A program made the position numbers and the translations under genes. From Clostridiales bacterium (GTDB lineage: Bacteria > Bacillota > Clostridia > UBA1381): 64,000 nt of DNA. Every line of letters begins with the position of its first letter. Within the stretch, counting starts at the first letter, position 1. The notes under the pieces are model-generated. The model was not told the DNA's origin. It saw nothing but the letters and a program-made list of their open reading frames with translations, and made no database searches. The stretch covers positions 33,011 to 97,010 of the forward strand of contig JAQXZB010000037.1 of the NCBI GenBank assembly GCA_029226975.1, in the 5' to 3' direction. Positions 9,347-18,281 of this stretch are shown piece by piece.

Positions 9347-11020
9347 ATGAGAATAAAAACAGCAATCATATCGATGGCGCTTGCAATATTGCTCGGTGCA
9401 TCGGCGCAGGCTTCACAGCCCTATGTCGAAACTGTGCCGGGTGAGGTTTACAGCCGTATAAGCGGAAGCGTGACACCGGCGGATTTGGGATATAGCGAGG
9501 ATCAGATAAGAAACCGCGCGCCTTACACGCCGATGCAGATAAGCATATCGATTACCGACCCTCAAAACGGGGAGCTGCTTTGGGCAAATCAGCTTAGTGC
9601 GGACGATGGGGGAAATTATGAGGTTAATTTCATTCTTCCGGTTGATGACGGAAATTACATAATAAAGCTTTACTGCGCCTACAGCAAGGTTTACGAGGGC
9701 GAATTTGCCTATCATGACGGAACGATAGACGGCTTTAATCAGCTTGCCCCACAGGGCAATGCCGGGGAACTGGAAAGCTACATGAGAGCCAATGCAAAGT
9801 ACATGGGACTGGATTTGGCGCAGTTTGTACAGTTTACCGACTCGGAAAGAACCGCCCTGGTTGAGGGATTGGCCCTAAAAGCTCCCTTTGAGTCAAAGGC
9901 ACAGCTGGGAACAGAGCTTAAATCCGCGGTATTCTATACCGGTCTTACAACCGTAACCTTAAGCGATGAGGAAAAGTCAAAGCTTTTGTATGATTATATT
10001 GACGAGCAGGGCGAGGAATATAGTGAGATAGGCATGTTTATAAAGGATAAGGGCATAGCGATAACCGTTATAGACCTGTACAATGCCGGCGGCTATGACA
10101 GCCTTAAGGATGCTCTTTATGAGCTGGCAATGAGGGCTTTTATTGAAAAGAAGGTAAACAACATATATGACCTGGAAGCGCTGTTTGAAAACAACCTCTT
10201 TAAAATTCCGGAGGATACATTAAAGGAATACCAAGACGCTTCATATAAAACCGCGGCTTTGACACTGCTTTACAACAGGCGTGAGAATATAAAGACAACC
10301 GGGGATTTGGCAAATGCTCTAAAAACCGCATTGACCGAAGCTAAAAACGCACAGAGCACTCCCGCACCTACAGCCCGTCCAAGCGGCGGAGGCGGCGGCG
10401 GAGGAGGCGGCGGTGTAAGCACCCATACCGTACCCGTGCCGGTACAAACCCCGAAGCCGACACCGACACCTTCACCGAGCATAAGATTTAACGATATAGG
10501 CGCATACGCATGGGCGGAGCCTGCCATAAACGCACTTTCAAAAAAGGGTGCAATAAGCGGCTATGATGACGGAAGCTTTAAGCCCGGCGGCGAAATAAAG
10601 CGTGAGGAATTTATAAAAATTGTTGCGGGCGCTTTCGGTATTAAATCCGAAAAGGGCGGCGCGGCTGAATTTGAAGATGTTAAGGAAAGCGACTGGTACT
10701 ATGAAGCCGTTAAGGCTTGCCGCGAGCATAACATAACGGACGGAATTTCCGATACGGTGTTCGGAGTGGGCAGGGCGGTAACAAGGCAGGAGGCTGCGGC
10801 CGTTTTGTCAAGAATACTAAAGCCCGGGGCTTACAACGGTGAAGCCTTTGCCGATGACAGCTCCATTGCGGACTGGGCAAGGGACGGAGTGTATGGGCTA
10901 AAGGCGTTGGGTGTGCTTGACGGTTATGAGGATAATACCATTAGACCCCAACAGCGGCTTAACCGCGCGGAGGCTGCCAAGATTATTTACGGCTCAATGA
11001 AGCTTAATGAGGAGGAATAA
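9347..11020 (+). CDS. Secreted S-layer-homology (SLH) protein with Gly- and Pro-rich linker
   Basis: Signal peptide; linker SGGGGGGGGGGVSTHTVPVPVQTPKPTPTPSPS; three C-terminal SLH repeats. Confidence 0.88.
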   Translation: MRIKTAIISMALAILLGASAQASQPYVETVPGEVYSRISGSVTPADLGYSEDQIRNRAPYTPMQISISITDPQNGELLWANQLSADDGGNYEVNFILPVDDGNYIIKLYCAYSKVYEGEFAYHDGTIDGFNQLAPQGNAGELESYMRANAKYMGLDLAQFVQFTDSERTALVEGLALKAPFESKAQLGTELKSAVFYTGLTTVTLSDEEKSKLLYDYIDEQGEEYSEIGMFIKDKGIAITVIDLYNAGGYDSLKDALYELAMRAFIEKKVNNIYDLEALFENNLFKIPEDTLKEYQDASYKTAALTLLYNRRENIKTTGDLANALKTALTEAKNAQSTPAPTARPSGGGGGGGGGGVSTHTVPVPVQTPKPTPTPSPSIRFNDIGAYAWAEPAINALSKKGAISGYDDGSFKPGGEIKREEFIKIVAGAFGIKSEKGGAAEFEDVKESDWYYEAVKACREHNITDGISDTVFGVGRAVTRQEAAAVLSRILKPGAYNGEAFADDSSIADWARDGVYGLKALGVLDGYEDNTIRPQQRLNRAEAAKIIYGSMKLNEEE

Positions 11021-11023
11021 ATC

Positions 11024-13870
11024 GTGAAAAATAAATTCAGAAGATTTATATCGGCTGCCGCCATTGTGTGCCTGATTGCGGGAATGTTTGTAATGCCGGC
11101 GGCGGCACAGGACGAGGATAAATTTGAGGCTCAAAAAAAGCTTCTTTCGGATTTGGGCATATTAAAAATCGAGATTACAGACCCCGAAGCGGCTCTAAGC
11201 CGCGGACAGTTTGCGGATATGGCAATGAGGACATATTACAAGGAACTGCCCTCATATCAAAAGGCGTCCACCTTTAACGATGTTATTCCCAATTACGAAT
11301 ACAAGGACGCAGTTGAGGCGGGATATGCAAGCAACATAATCCGCGGCGTTGAGGACAATGTTTTCGGCGTGGATATGACCCTTACGCCGGGTTCGGCGAT
11401 CACTATAATGCTTAGGATTTTAAATTACGAAAAATGGATTGAAGCGGCGGGGGATTATAACCTGCATTACCTTGACACCGCAAGAGAAATCGGGCTTATA
11501 AGCGGCATTGACCTTAAAAAAGAGGAGCTGAGCTTTAAAGAAGCCGTAAAGCTTATATATAATGCCATAGAGATAGCACCCTTAAAGCTTTCCTCGGCAA
11601 AGCCCGGTGAAGCGGAGTATATTAAGGATAAAAACACAACCCTCATCTACGAACGTCTGGGAATAGACCAGAGAAAGGGTATTGTAACCGATAATTTTTA
11701 TGTATCTCTCAGCGGCGGTGAGGGCGTCGGCATAGGAAATGTCCGAGTTGACGGAATAGATTACAAGGCGGGCAAAAGCGGAGCGGAAAATTTCATAGGC
11801 TACAGCGTCCGCATATATTTTGACGAGGACACAAACACCATACTTCACATAAGGGACAATAACAGCGAGCTGACGGTTATTGACCACACAAGCGACTGCG
11901 CATGGAATAACGGAAGTATTCATTATTACAATGCAAACGGCGGCGGACGTGATGTATATGTGGGAGCGGACGCGATTGTCATATATAACGGAAAGCTTGT
12001 AAGAAGCGGTCAGTTTGACCCGTCTCTGTTTGATTTGGATTTGGGAACGATAACGATTATAAAAAAGTCCTTTGAAAACCACACAGTCGTTGTAATACAG
12101 TCCTATAAGGACACAGTATCAGACCGTTTGGTAGAGAATGACGACGGATTTGTATTTGTGGATAAATTCAATGCAGAGCGAAATATTTACATTGACGATG
12201 AGGATAATTTCTATATAAGTGACGAAAACGGCGCGCCCATGGAGCTTGGCGGCGTTGCAAAGGAATCGGTTATATCCGCGGCGATAAGCCTTGACGGACA
12301 GATAGGAAGCTTAATCGTAAATACCGGCACAAGCAAAATTTCCCAGGCATATGTGATTTCAGCCGCAGAGGACAGCGCACTGCTTAAAACCTATAATGAA
12401 TCCATACATACCTATGAGGAAAAGACCTATGAATATACAAAATATTTCAAGGAAATAAACAAGGAAGAAAACAACGTAAAGCCCGGCAGGGAATGTACGG
12501 TATATCTTGACGTATTCGGCAAGGCGGCGTATATTTCGGCGGATACGGATATGTCGGATTTTTACGCCTATATTATAAAAGCGTCCTATGACGATGTGAA
12601 TACCGATGAACCGGTTACATTGAAGCTGTTTAGAGATGACGGCAAGGTGGCCGATTATAAAATGGCAAAGGCGGTGCAGATAGACGGAATAAGCTGTAAA
12701 AAGAAAAATGCCGATGAAATTGTGAATTTACTGGGAATTAACAATGGGGACAAATCGGGGCTTGCTTATATAAGCCTGACCTTTGATTCCGAAATAAAGG
12801 AAATAGACACCTGTCCCGAGGAAAATTCCGCAAGAGAGGCGGACTATTCCTTATATAAAACAGACCGTGAGGCAAAGGACACCATGTACAAGATTGAGGC
12901 GGGGGCTTCGGCATGGACACCGACCTTTACGGACAGAAACCGTTATTCAAGCGATACAAAATCCTTTGACGCGGGAATTTTAATGGACTCGTCAACAAAA
13001 ATCATGGCAGTGCCAAGAGAATGTAAGGACGCGGACAGATTTAAGCTGATTACCAGCGCATCATTTATAAACGACCGCGAATACAAGGTAAAGGCCTATG
13101 GCAGATCGGACGATAAGGTAACGGCTGATGTGGTTATATACGAATACTGGAGCCGCTATGACCCGCTGAAGGAAAATGCGGAGGTTGTGGGCGCAAATTA
13201 TTTTGCAAGAGTTCCCTTCCAAAGAAGCTATGACTGCACAACAGCTATTGTAACCGATGTAAGCGAAAAGCTTAATACCGATACAAACGAGATAGAAAAG
13301 TGCGTAACCATGACCACCATACCCGGCGGAACAGAGGTTTCGTATTTTGCGGAAAATGAGCTTTTGGAGGGTATATGCCGAGGACAGATTACAAGATTTA
13401 TGACTGTGGGCGGAGCGTTATGCTATATCGAAAATGTATATGACATACCCACGCGGGAATTTAACAAGGAGGCGAGAATTATGAGATGGCAGAGCAATCC
13501 CCTTGTATATTCCTATTATCTTGAAGATAACGATACTTATCTTGTAGACAGCGGCGGTGCCTATTCGACAGGCACTGCTGACAACCCAACCTATTCCATT
13601 GCAAGAGCCAAGGTGATGAACTGCTCAAAAACGCATTTGGCATTTATTACCCGCGGCAAATACGATGAAATGGGCGACAGTGTTCCCCAAAATGACTGGA
13701 AGATATACGAATGTTCTACGGCAAAGGTGTTTACATATAACGAAAGAAGCGGAGAGGTTCTAAAGAAAACCTTGGAGGATATTATATCCGTTGACGAAAG
13801 CACTCTTAAAAATTCGGAAATAGTTGTTATAACAAAGAATAGAAGAGCGCTGGGAATAATTCTATATTAA
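11024..13870 (+). CDS. Secreted SLH-containing surface protein
   Basis: Signal peptide; N-terminal SLH-like repeats (GILKIEITDPEAALSRGQFADMAMR; FNDVIPNYEYKDAVEAGYASNIIRGVEDNVFG); 3 bp after the preceding CDS; GTG start. Confidence 0.75.
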   Translation: MKNKFRRFISAAAIVCLIAGMFVMPAAAQDEDKFEAQKKLLSDLGILKIEITDPEAALSRGQFADMAMRTYYKELPSYQKASTFNDVIPNYEYKDAVEAGYASNIIRGVEDNVFGVDMTLTPGSAITIMLRILNYEKWIEAAGDYNLHYLDTAREIGLISGIDLKKEELSFKEAVKLIYNAIEIAPLKLSSAKPGEAEYIKDKNTTLIYERLGIDQRKGIVTDNFYVSLSGGEGVGIGNVRVDGIDYKAGKSGAENFIGYSVRIYFDEDTNTILHIRDNNSELTVIDHTSDCAWNNGSIHYYNANGGGRDVYVGADAIVIYNGKLVRSGQFDPSLFDLDLGTITIIKKSFENHTVVVIQSYKDTVSDRLVENDDGFVFVDKFNAERNIYIDDEDNFYISDENGAPMELGGVAKESVISAAISLDGQIGSLIVNTGTSKISQAYVISAAEDSALLKTYNESIHTYEEKTYEYTKYFKEINKEENNVKPGRECTVYLDVFGKAAYISADTDMSDFYAYIIKASYDDVNTDEPVTLKLFRDDGKVADYKMAKAVQIDGISCKKKNADEIVNLLGINNGDKSGLAYISLTFDSEIKEIDTCPEENSAREADYSLYKTDREAKDTMYKIEAGASAWTPTFTDRNRYSSDTKSFDAGILMDSSTKIMAVPRECKDADRFKLITSASFINDREYKVKAYGRSDDKVTADVVIYEYWSRYDPLKENAEVVGANYFARVPFQRSYDCTTAIVTDVSEKLNTDTNEIEKCVTMTTIPGGTEVSYFAENELLEGICRGQITRFMTVGGALCYIENVYDIPTREFNKEARIMRWQSNPLVYSYYLEDNDTYLVDSGGAYSTGTADNPTYSIARAKVMNCSKTHLAFITRGKYDEMGDSVPQNDWKIYECSTAKVFTYNERSGEVLKKTLEDIISVDESTLKNSEIVVITKNRRALGIILY

Positions 13871-13895
13871 GCCTTTGGCTTTAGAGGAGATTGTC

Positions 13896-16800
13896 ATGTT
13901 AAAGAAATTAAAGGTATTAACGGCGTTTGTTACTGCCGTATCGCTTGCGGCGGCCTCCCTTTGCCCGGTATTTGCCCGGGAGGAGGACGCCTTGGAGGAA
14001 CAAATAACGGTGGAGGAAGCCGCGGATAATTCTCTTATTTATTACTACAATATGCATAGGCTAAGAAACCAAGGAGAGATGAGCAATATAAGCGAGTCCG
14101 ACAACGGTCTGAGAGAGAGCGGCGGCGTGTTCTATACAGAGCTTGCGGCGGCACAGGATTATTTGGGTGTTACATATAAATGGGACGGAGCAAGCTCTTC
14201 CGTAATCCTTGATGACGGTGAGGACAGCTGTGCGGTAAAATGCGTGGATTTGTCGGAGGTTGAGGAGGAAGGCACAGTCGGATTTTTCATGGGCGAGTAT
14301 CTGTACATACCCGTAAAGGTCATTGCCGAGGGCATGGGCTGGCATTATTATCAAAATTCCGATTTGTGGGCAGTAAGCAAGAAAACTCCCATTGACGAGC
14401 TTTTCGGCAAGGAGAAGGACGCGGAGCTGTTAAATTTGGGAAAAACAACCGTAATCGACCTGGATTTTGAGGAGGAAAAGCCGGAGTTTAAAAAGGGCTA
14501 CTGGAACGGCGCTTCCGAGGGCAGCTTTGCAAAGCCCATAGGAGTTGTTACGGAGGAGGGTAATTCCTATCTTCAGATAGGCGCTTCCACCGCCGGTTAC
14601 GGCGGACCCTATATCCCGCCGGTGGAATTTTTACCAAACACAAAAATACAGCTGGAATTTGACGTTACAAAGAGCGAGGATTTTGAGGGCGCAAGCTTTT
14701 CGGTGCTTATTCAGGGTTTTTATAACGGCGCGTTTAAAACCTATATTGACGGTGTGTATCAAACTCCGACAGACGCAGGGAAATGGGTGCATATCACAAA
14801 GGAGCTTGACTCATCTCAAATTCCTGAGGGTATTTCGGACATAAGATATGTTTTTACAACAACCAACAAAGCCGCAAAAACAGCCGGCGCAATCAAGGTT
14901 GACAATATCGTTGTAAGAACATATCCCGTACCGGTAAGCAATGAGATAACGCCGGAAATTACGGCGGATAAGCTGGGCAACTGGTATATACTGGGCGAAA
15001 CCATAACCATGGCTCCGAAAAACAAGCTGGATACGGAGCAGTATAAGAGTGTGGGTATTGAAATATACGATTCCTGGGACAATATCGTTCACAAGGAAAG
15101 CATTTCAGCAAAGCAGTTTAACGAGGGGTATAAATGGACACCCGATAAGCAGGGCTTTTACGAATACAAGTTCTATACCACCGATAATTACGGCAGAACA
15201 CAGGAGCTTAACGATTTTTATACCGGCACAAACCCCAACACCAAGGAAAAGGTAAAGATTTACCTAAAGCGTCAGGGTGTTGTTGTGGCAAGGTATAAAA
15301 CAAAGCCCATGGAGGAGAGATCGCCGAGACTGGCGGTTTCGGTTGAGGCGGGAAGATACCTAAACCCGGAGATTGCCAACGGACGAAAGAACGGACTTCA
15401 GGGCAATCAGATAGCATTGGCGGATATTTTGGGATTTAGTACAATACGTTTCCACTGGCTGTCGCCGGACGGACTGGCGTATAAAACCCAGTCCCGGGCA
15501 AACGTAAGGCGCGGCGTGTTCGACTTTGCCGAATGGGACCTTTCGGTAAACGACGCAACGGAGCGGGGATTTGATTTGATACTTAATCTTTTGGGAACTC
15601 CCCGTTATGCCGTTCCCTACCGTACAGGCTATACAACGCCCACCGGCAAGGGAATAAACTACTATGCTCCGGTGGATATAAACGCATGGAGAGCCTATGT
15701 GGATTATGCGGTAAACCGATACAAGGACGTGTGCCATATCTGGGAGATATGGAATGAGCCACATGTATACGGCGGCAGTATTTTCTGGCAGGGAATAACC
15801 GAGGACTTTGCCGAGATCCAAAAGGCGGGCTACGAGGCGGTAAAGAAATATCAGCCCGGAGATGAAAGCATTGTGCTTCTGGGCGGTATCGGCGCAAGGC
15901 GTTACACCAACTTCTATGAGGAGCTTGTGCAGACGGATGCGTATGATTATTACGATATGCTGGCAATGCACGGCTGGGACGTTGACCCATGGACATATAA
16001 CAAGATTGCCGAGGATTACGGCAAGGAGGCAAAGCCCATTTGCTCAACGGAAATGCATATGATGCTAAGAGCCTCCGATTCAGAGTATTTGAACAATACG
16101 GAAAAAGAAGAGGCAATGAGATGTATTGTGGAGTTTTTAAAGGACTTTAAGTACGGAGCAAAGTTTACAACCTTCTTTGCGGTAAATCTGCAAAGTAATA
16201 TCGAATGGCTCAAATACTTAAACGAAAACAAGATATACGGTCAGGGCATGGACGGCGGCGCCTATAAGGTGGGAATTTCTCAGCCCAGGTTTGCGGCTAT
16301 TGCAATGAACACCTTCTTTGACACAATGGGCAAGCAGTACGATTATGTTGACGAGTATCTTTTGGCAAACAAAAAGCAAAACGTTGTCCGGGTAAACAAT
16401 AACGGCAAGGATCAGCTTATCGTGTGGAACGTGGGCGGCTCAAAATCCAACACAACCATTCTTTCAAAGCAGATAACCGACTGTGCCGGCGAGGATTTTC
16501 GGATTGTTGACTGGGAGAACAATGATGTGGATGTATCCGATTTGGAGAACATATCCATCAAGCCCGAAACCATGTACTTTATAAGCGGTCTTAACTCCGA
16601 AAAGCTTGATGAGATTGAGTCGGCGCAGGGAGAAGAGCTATACACCGGCAAGGTTTTATACAACAACACCGAAAAGCAAAAGACCGATACGGGAAATATC
16701 CTAAACCATGTAATAACAAACGGCACCACAAGCGCGCTGTTTGACAAAAACAGCTTTGAGCTTAGCAAGGATATTGAATACACCGAGGACAACTGGAGAT

Positions 16801-18011
16801 GGAGAGCCCTTGAGGACGGTGCAAAGCAGGAGGACTTCGGAGCAAAATATGCCCTGTCGGTAACGGACGAGGGAATGTATCTTGTTGTTAAGGTAAATGA
16901 TGCAACGGATAATGCAATTGCAGGCTCACCGGCACAGATGAACCTTAAAGACAGCATACAGTTTGCCTTTGACACCGTAGGTGACCGCAGTGACAACGGC
17001 TATATGGAATGTTATGCGGGTCTTGACAGTACGGGAACTCCGACGGTTTACAAGAAAACCGCACCATATATAGGCGGCGATATTATCTCCGACTTTACAC
17101 CGGGCGATACGGTTATAAAGAACGCAGTATTTAACCGCACCGCAAACGGCTCGGAGATAACATACATGATATTCCTGCCCACAAGGGAAATATATCCCTA
17201 TGAAAAGAACGTATATGAAGCGATGCACCTCTCACTGGCCATAAATCAAAACAACGGTGAAAAGAATATCGGCAGACTTGAGTGGGGCGCAGGACTTGGT
17301 GAGGTAAGATCACCCCTTAAATTCGGAGATGTATGGCTCGATGCCGAGGTTGCAAAAAACAGCGGCGTATATTATCCGCCTTTGGGAATAGGCTGTGACA
17401 AGCCCATATTCGACCTTGAAACCCTTGAATACACCGAGGATATAAACTGGATAAGCGACAACATGAACTGGGTATCCTTGGCGGGAGACGATCCTAACTT
17501 TAAGGCGAAATTTGCCGTAGGCATGACCGAGGAGGGAATGTACCTTGCGGCAGAGGTTGAGGACGATGAGCTGTTCATGGAGACTTCAAGCGGAGGAGGA
17601 TTATGGAACCGCGACAGTATGCAGTTTGCCATGGATTTGAGCTTACGTGGAGCAAGCGAGGACAGAATTGAGGCTCAGTGCGGAAAGGTTACCGGCTTGG
17701 GAGATACGATTTACAAAGAAGCGGCACCCTTCGTTTCGGCGGAAAAGACCCCCGAGGGCTATACTCAGGCGAAGAATGTCATAAGCGGCGGAGTAAAGAA
17801 TATTACAGCCGAGGACGGAAAGATTGTCTACAAGCTGTTTATTCCGGCAAGTGAATTTTATCAGTTTAACATTGCCGAAAACGACTGCATAAAGCTTTCA
17901 CTGCTGTTTAACCAGTACAAGGACGGCAAGCGCTTAGGCTACCTTGAATGGAGCAGCGGTATCGGCGGCAGCAAGAATGCTAAGCAATATGGTATTGTAA
18001 GCTACAGATAA
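13896..18011 (+). CDS. Large secreted glycoside hydrolase (TIM-barrel, GH39/GH5-like) with N-terminal stalk-like domain and tandem CBM9-like domains
   Basis: Signal peptide MLKKLKVLTAFVTAVSLAAASLCPVFA; stalk-like region; VCHIWEIWNEPHVYGG acid/base motif; two copies of the LEYTEDINW...GMYLAAEV...DSMQFAMD module. Confidence 0.82.
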   Translation: MLKKLKVLTAFVTAVSLAAASLCPVFAREEDALEEQITVEEAADNSLIYYYNMHRLRNQGEMSNISESDNGLRESGGVFYTELAAAQDYLGVTYKWDGASSSVILDDGEDSCAVKCVDLSEVEEEGTVGFFMGEYLYIPVKVIAEGMGWHYYQNSDLWAVSKKTPIDELFGKEKDAELLNLGKTTVIDLDFEEEKPEFKKGYWNGASEGSFAKPIGVVTEEGNSYLQIGASTAGYGGPYIPPVEFLPNTKIQLEFDVTKSEDFEGASFSVLIQGFYNGAFKTYIDGVYQTPTDAGKWVHITKELDSSQIPEGISDIRYVFTTTNKAAKTAGAIKVDNIVVRTYPVPVSNEITPEITADKLGNWYILGETITMAPKNKLDTEQYKSVGIEIYDSWDNIVHKESISAKQFNEGYKWTPDKQGFYEYKFYTTDNYGRTQELNDFYTGTNPNTKEKVKIYLKRQGVVVARYKTKPMEERSPRLAVSVEAGRYLNPEIANGRKNGLQGNQIALADILGFSTIRFHWLSPDGLAYKTQSRANVRRGVFDFAEWDLSVNDATERGFDLILNLLGTPRYAVPYRTGYTTPTGKGINYYAPVDINAWRAYVDYAVNRYKDVCHIWEIWNEPHVYGGSIFWQGITEDFAEIQKAGYEAVKKYQPGDESIVLLGGIGARRYTNFYEELVQTDAYDYYDMLAMHGWDVDPWTYNKIAEDYGKEAKPICSTEMHMMLRASDSEYLNNTEKEEAMRCIVEFLKDFKYGAKFTTFFAVNLQSNIEWLKYLNENKIYGQGMDGGAYKVGISQPRFAAIAMNTFFDTMGKQYDYVDEYLLANKKQNVVRVNNNGKDQLIVWNVGGSKSNTTILSKQITDCAGEDFRIVDWENNDVDVSDLENISIKPETMYFISGLNSEKLDEIESAQGEELYTGKVLYNNTEKQKTDTGNILNHVITNGTTSALFDKNSFELSKDIEYTEDNWRWRALEDGAKQEDFGAKYALSVTDEGMYLVVKVNDATDNAIAGSPAQMNLKDSIQFAFDTVGDRSDNGYMECYAGLDSTGTPTVYKKTAPYIGGDIISDFTPGDTVIKNAVFNRTANGSEITYMIFLPTREIYPYEKNVYEAMHLSLAINQNNGEKNIGRLEWGAGLGEVRSPLKFGDVWLDAEVAKNSGVYYPPLGIGCDKPIFDLETLEYTEDINWISDNMNWVSLAGDDPNFKAKFAVGMTEEGMYLAAEVEDDELFMETSSGGGLWNRDSMQFAMDLSLRGASEDRIEAQCGKVTGLGDTIYKEAAPFVSAEKTPEGYTQAKNVISGGVKNITAEDGKIVYKLFIPASEFYQFNIAENDCIKLSLLFNQYKDGKRLGYLEWSSGIGGSKNAKQYGIVSYR

Positions 18012-18015
18012 AAAA

Positions 18016-18245
18016 GGGGGCACAGCAAAATGCACAGACCGCATAAAGCGAAAAAGTATAGTGAATAAGCCGATTTTAGAACAAAATATAGTTATAACAG
18101 GCTTAATTCTAAGGTAAAAATCGCTTTATGCTATAAACAAACCTCACCACAGGGGCGTCCATGTACGCCTTCGGGCAAGGATTTTTAGGCTTAACGCCTA
18201 AAAATCTTCGGTTTGTTCATTCTGCACTATTTTGCCGCACCCCCC
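18016..18245. repeat. 230 bp multi-hairpin inverted-repeat-bounded element between convergent genes
   Basis: Ends GGGGGcacaGCAAAAT... and ...ATTTTGCcgcaCCCCC; internal stems gcataaagcga/tcgctttatgc, AACAAACC/GGTTTGTT, GGCGT/ACGCC, GATTTTTAGGC-TTAAC-GCCTAAAAATC. Confidence 0.6.
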
Positions 18246-18246
18246 A

Positions 18247-18277
18247 AGAGGCTGTTGCAAATGCAACAGCCTCTTTA
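18247..18277. terminator. Strong hairpin terminator between convergent genes
   Basis: GAGGCTGTTGC-AAAT-GCAACAGCCTCTTTA. Confidence 0.8.
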
Positions 18278-18281
18278 CCTA

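Noticed and set aside
10270-10527. Antisense ORF with a poly-proline run
   Set aside because: It is the complement of the Gly-rich linker of the SLH gene; no independent support.
15360-15971. 203-aa antisense ORF in the large GH gene
   Set aside because: Shadow of the strongly supported glycoside hydrolase reading frame.
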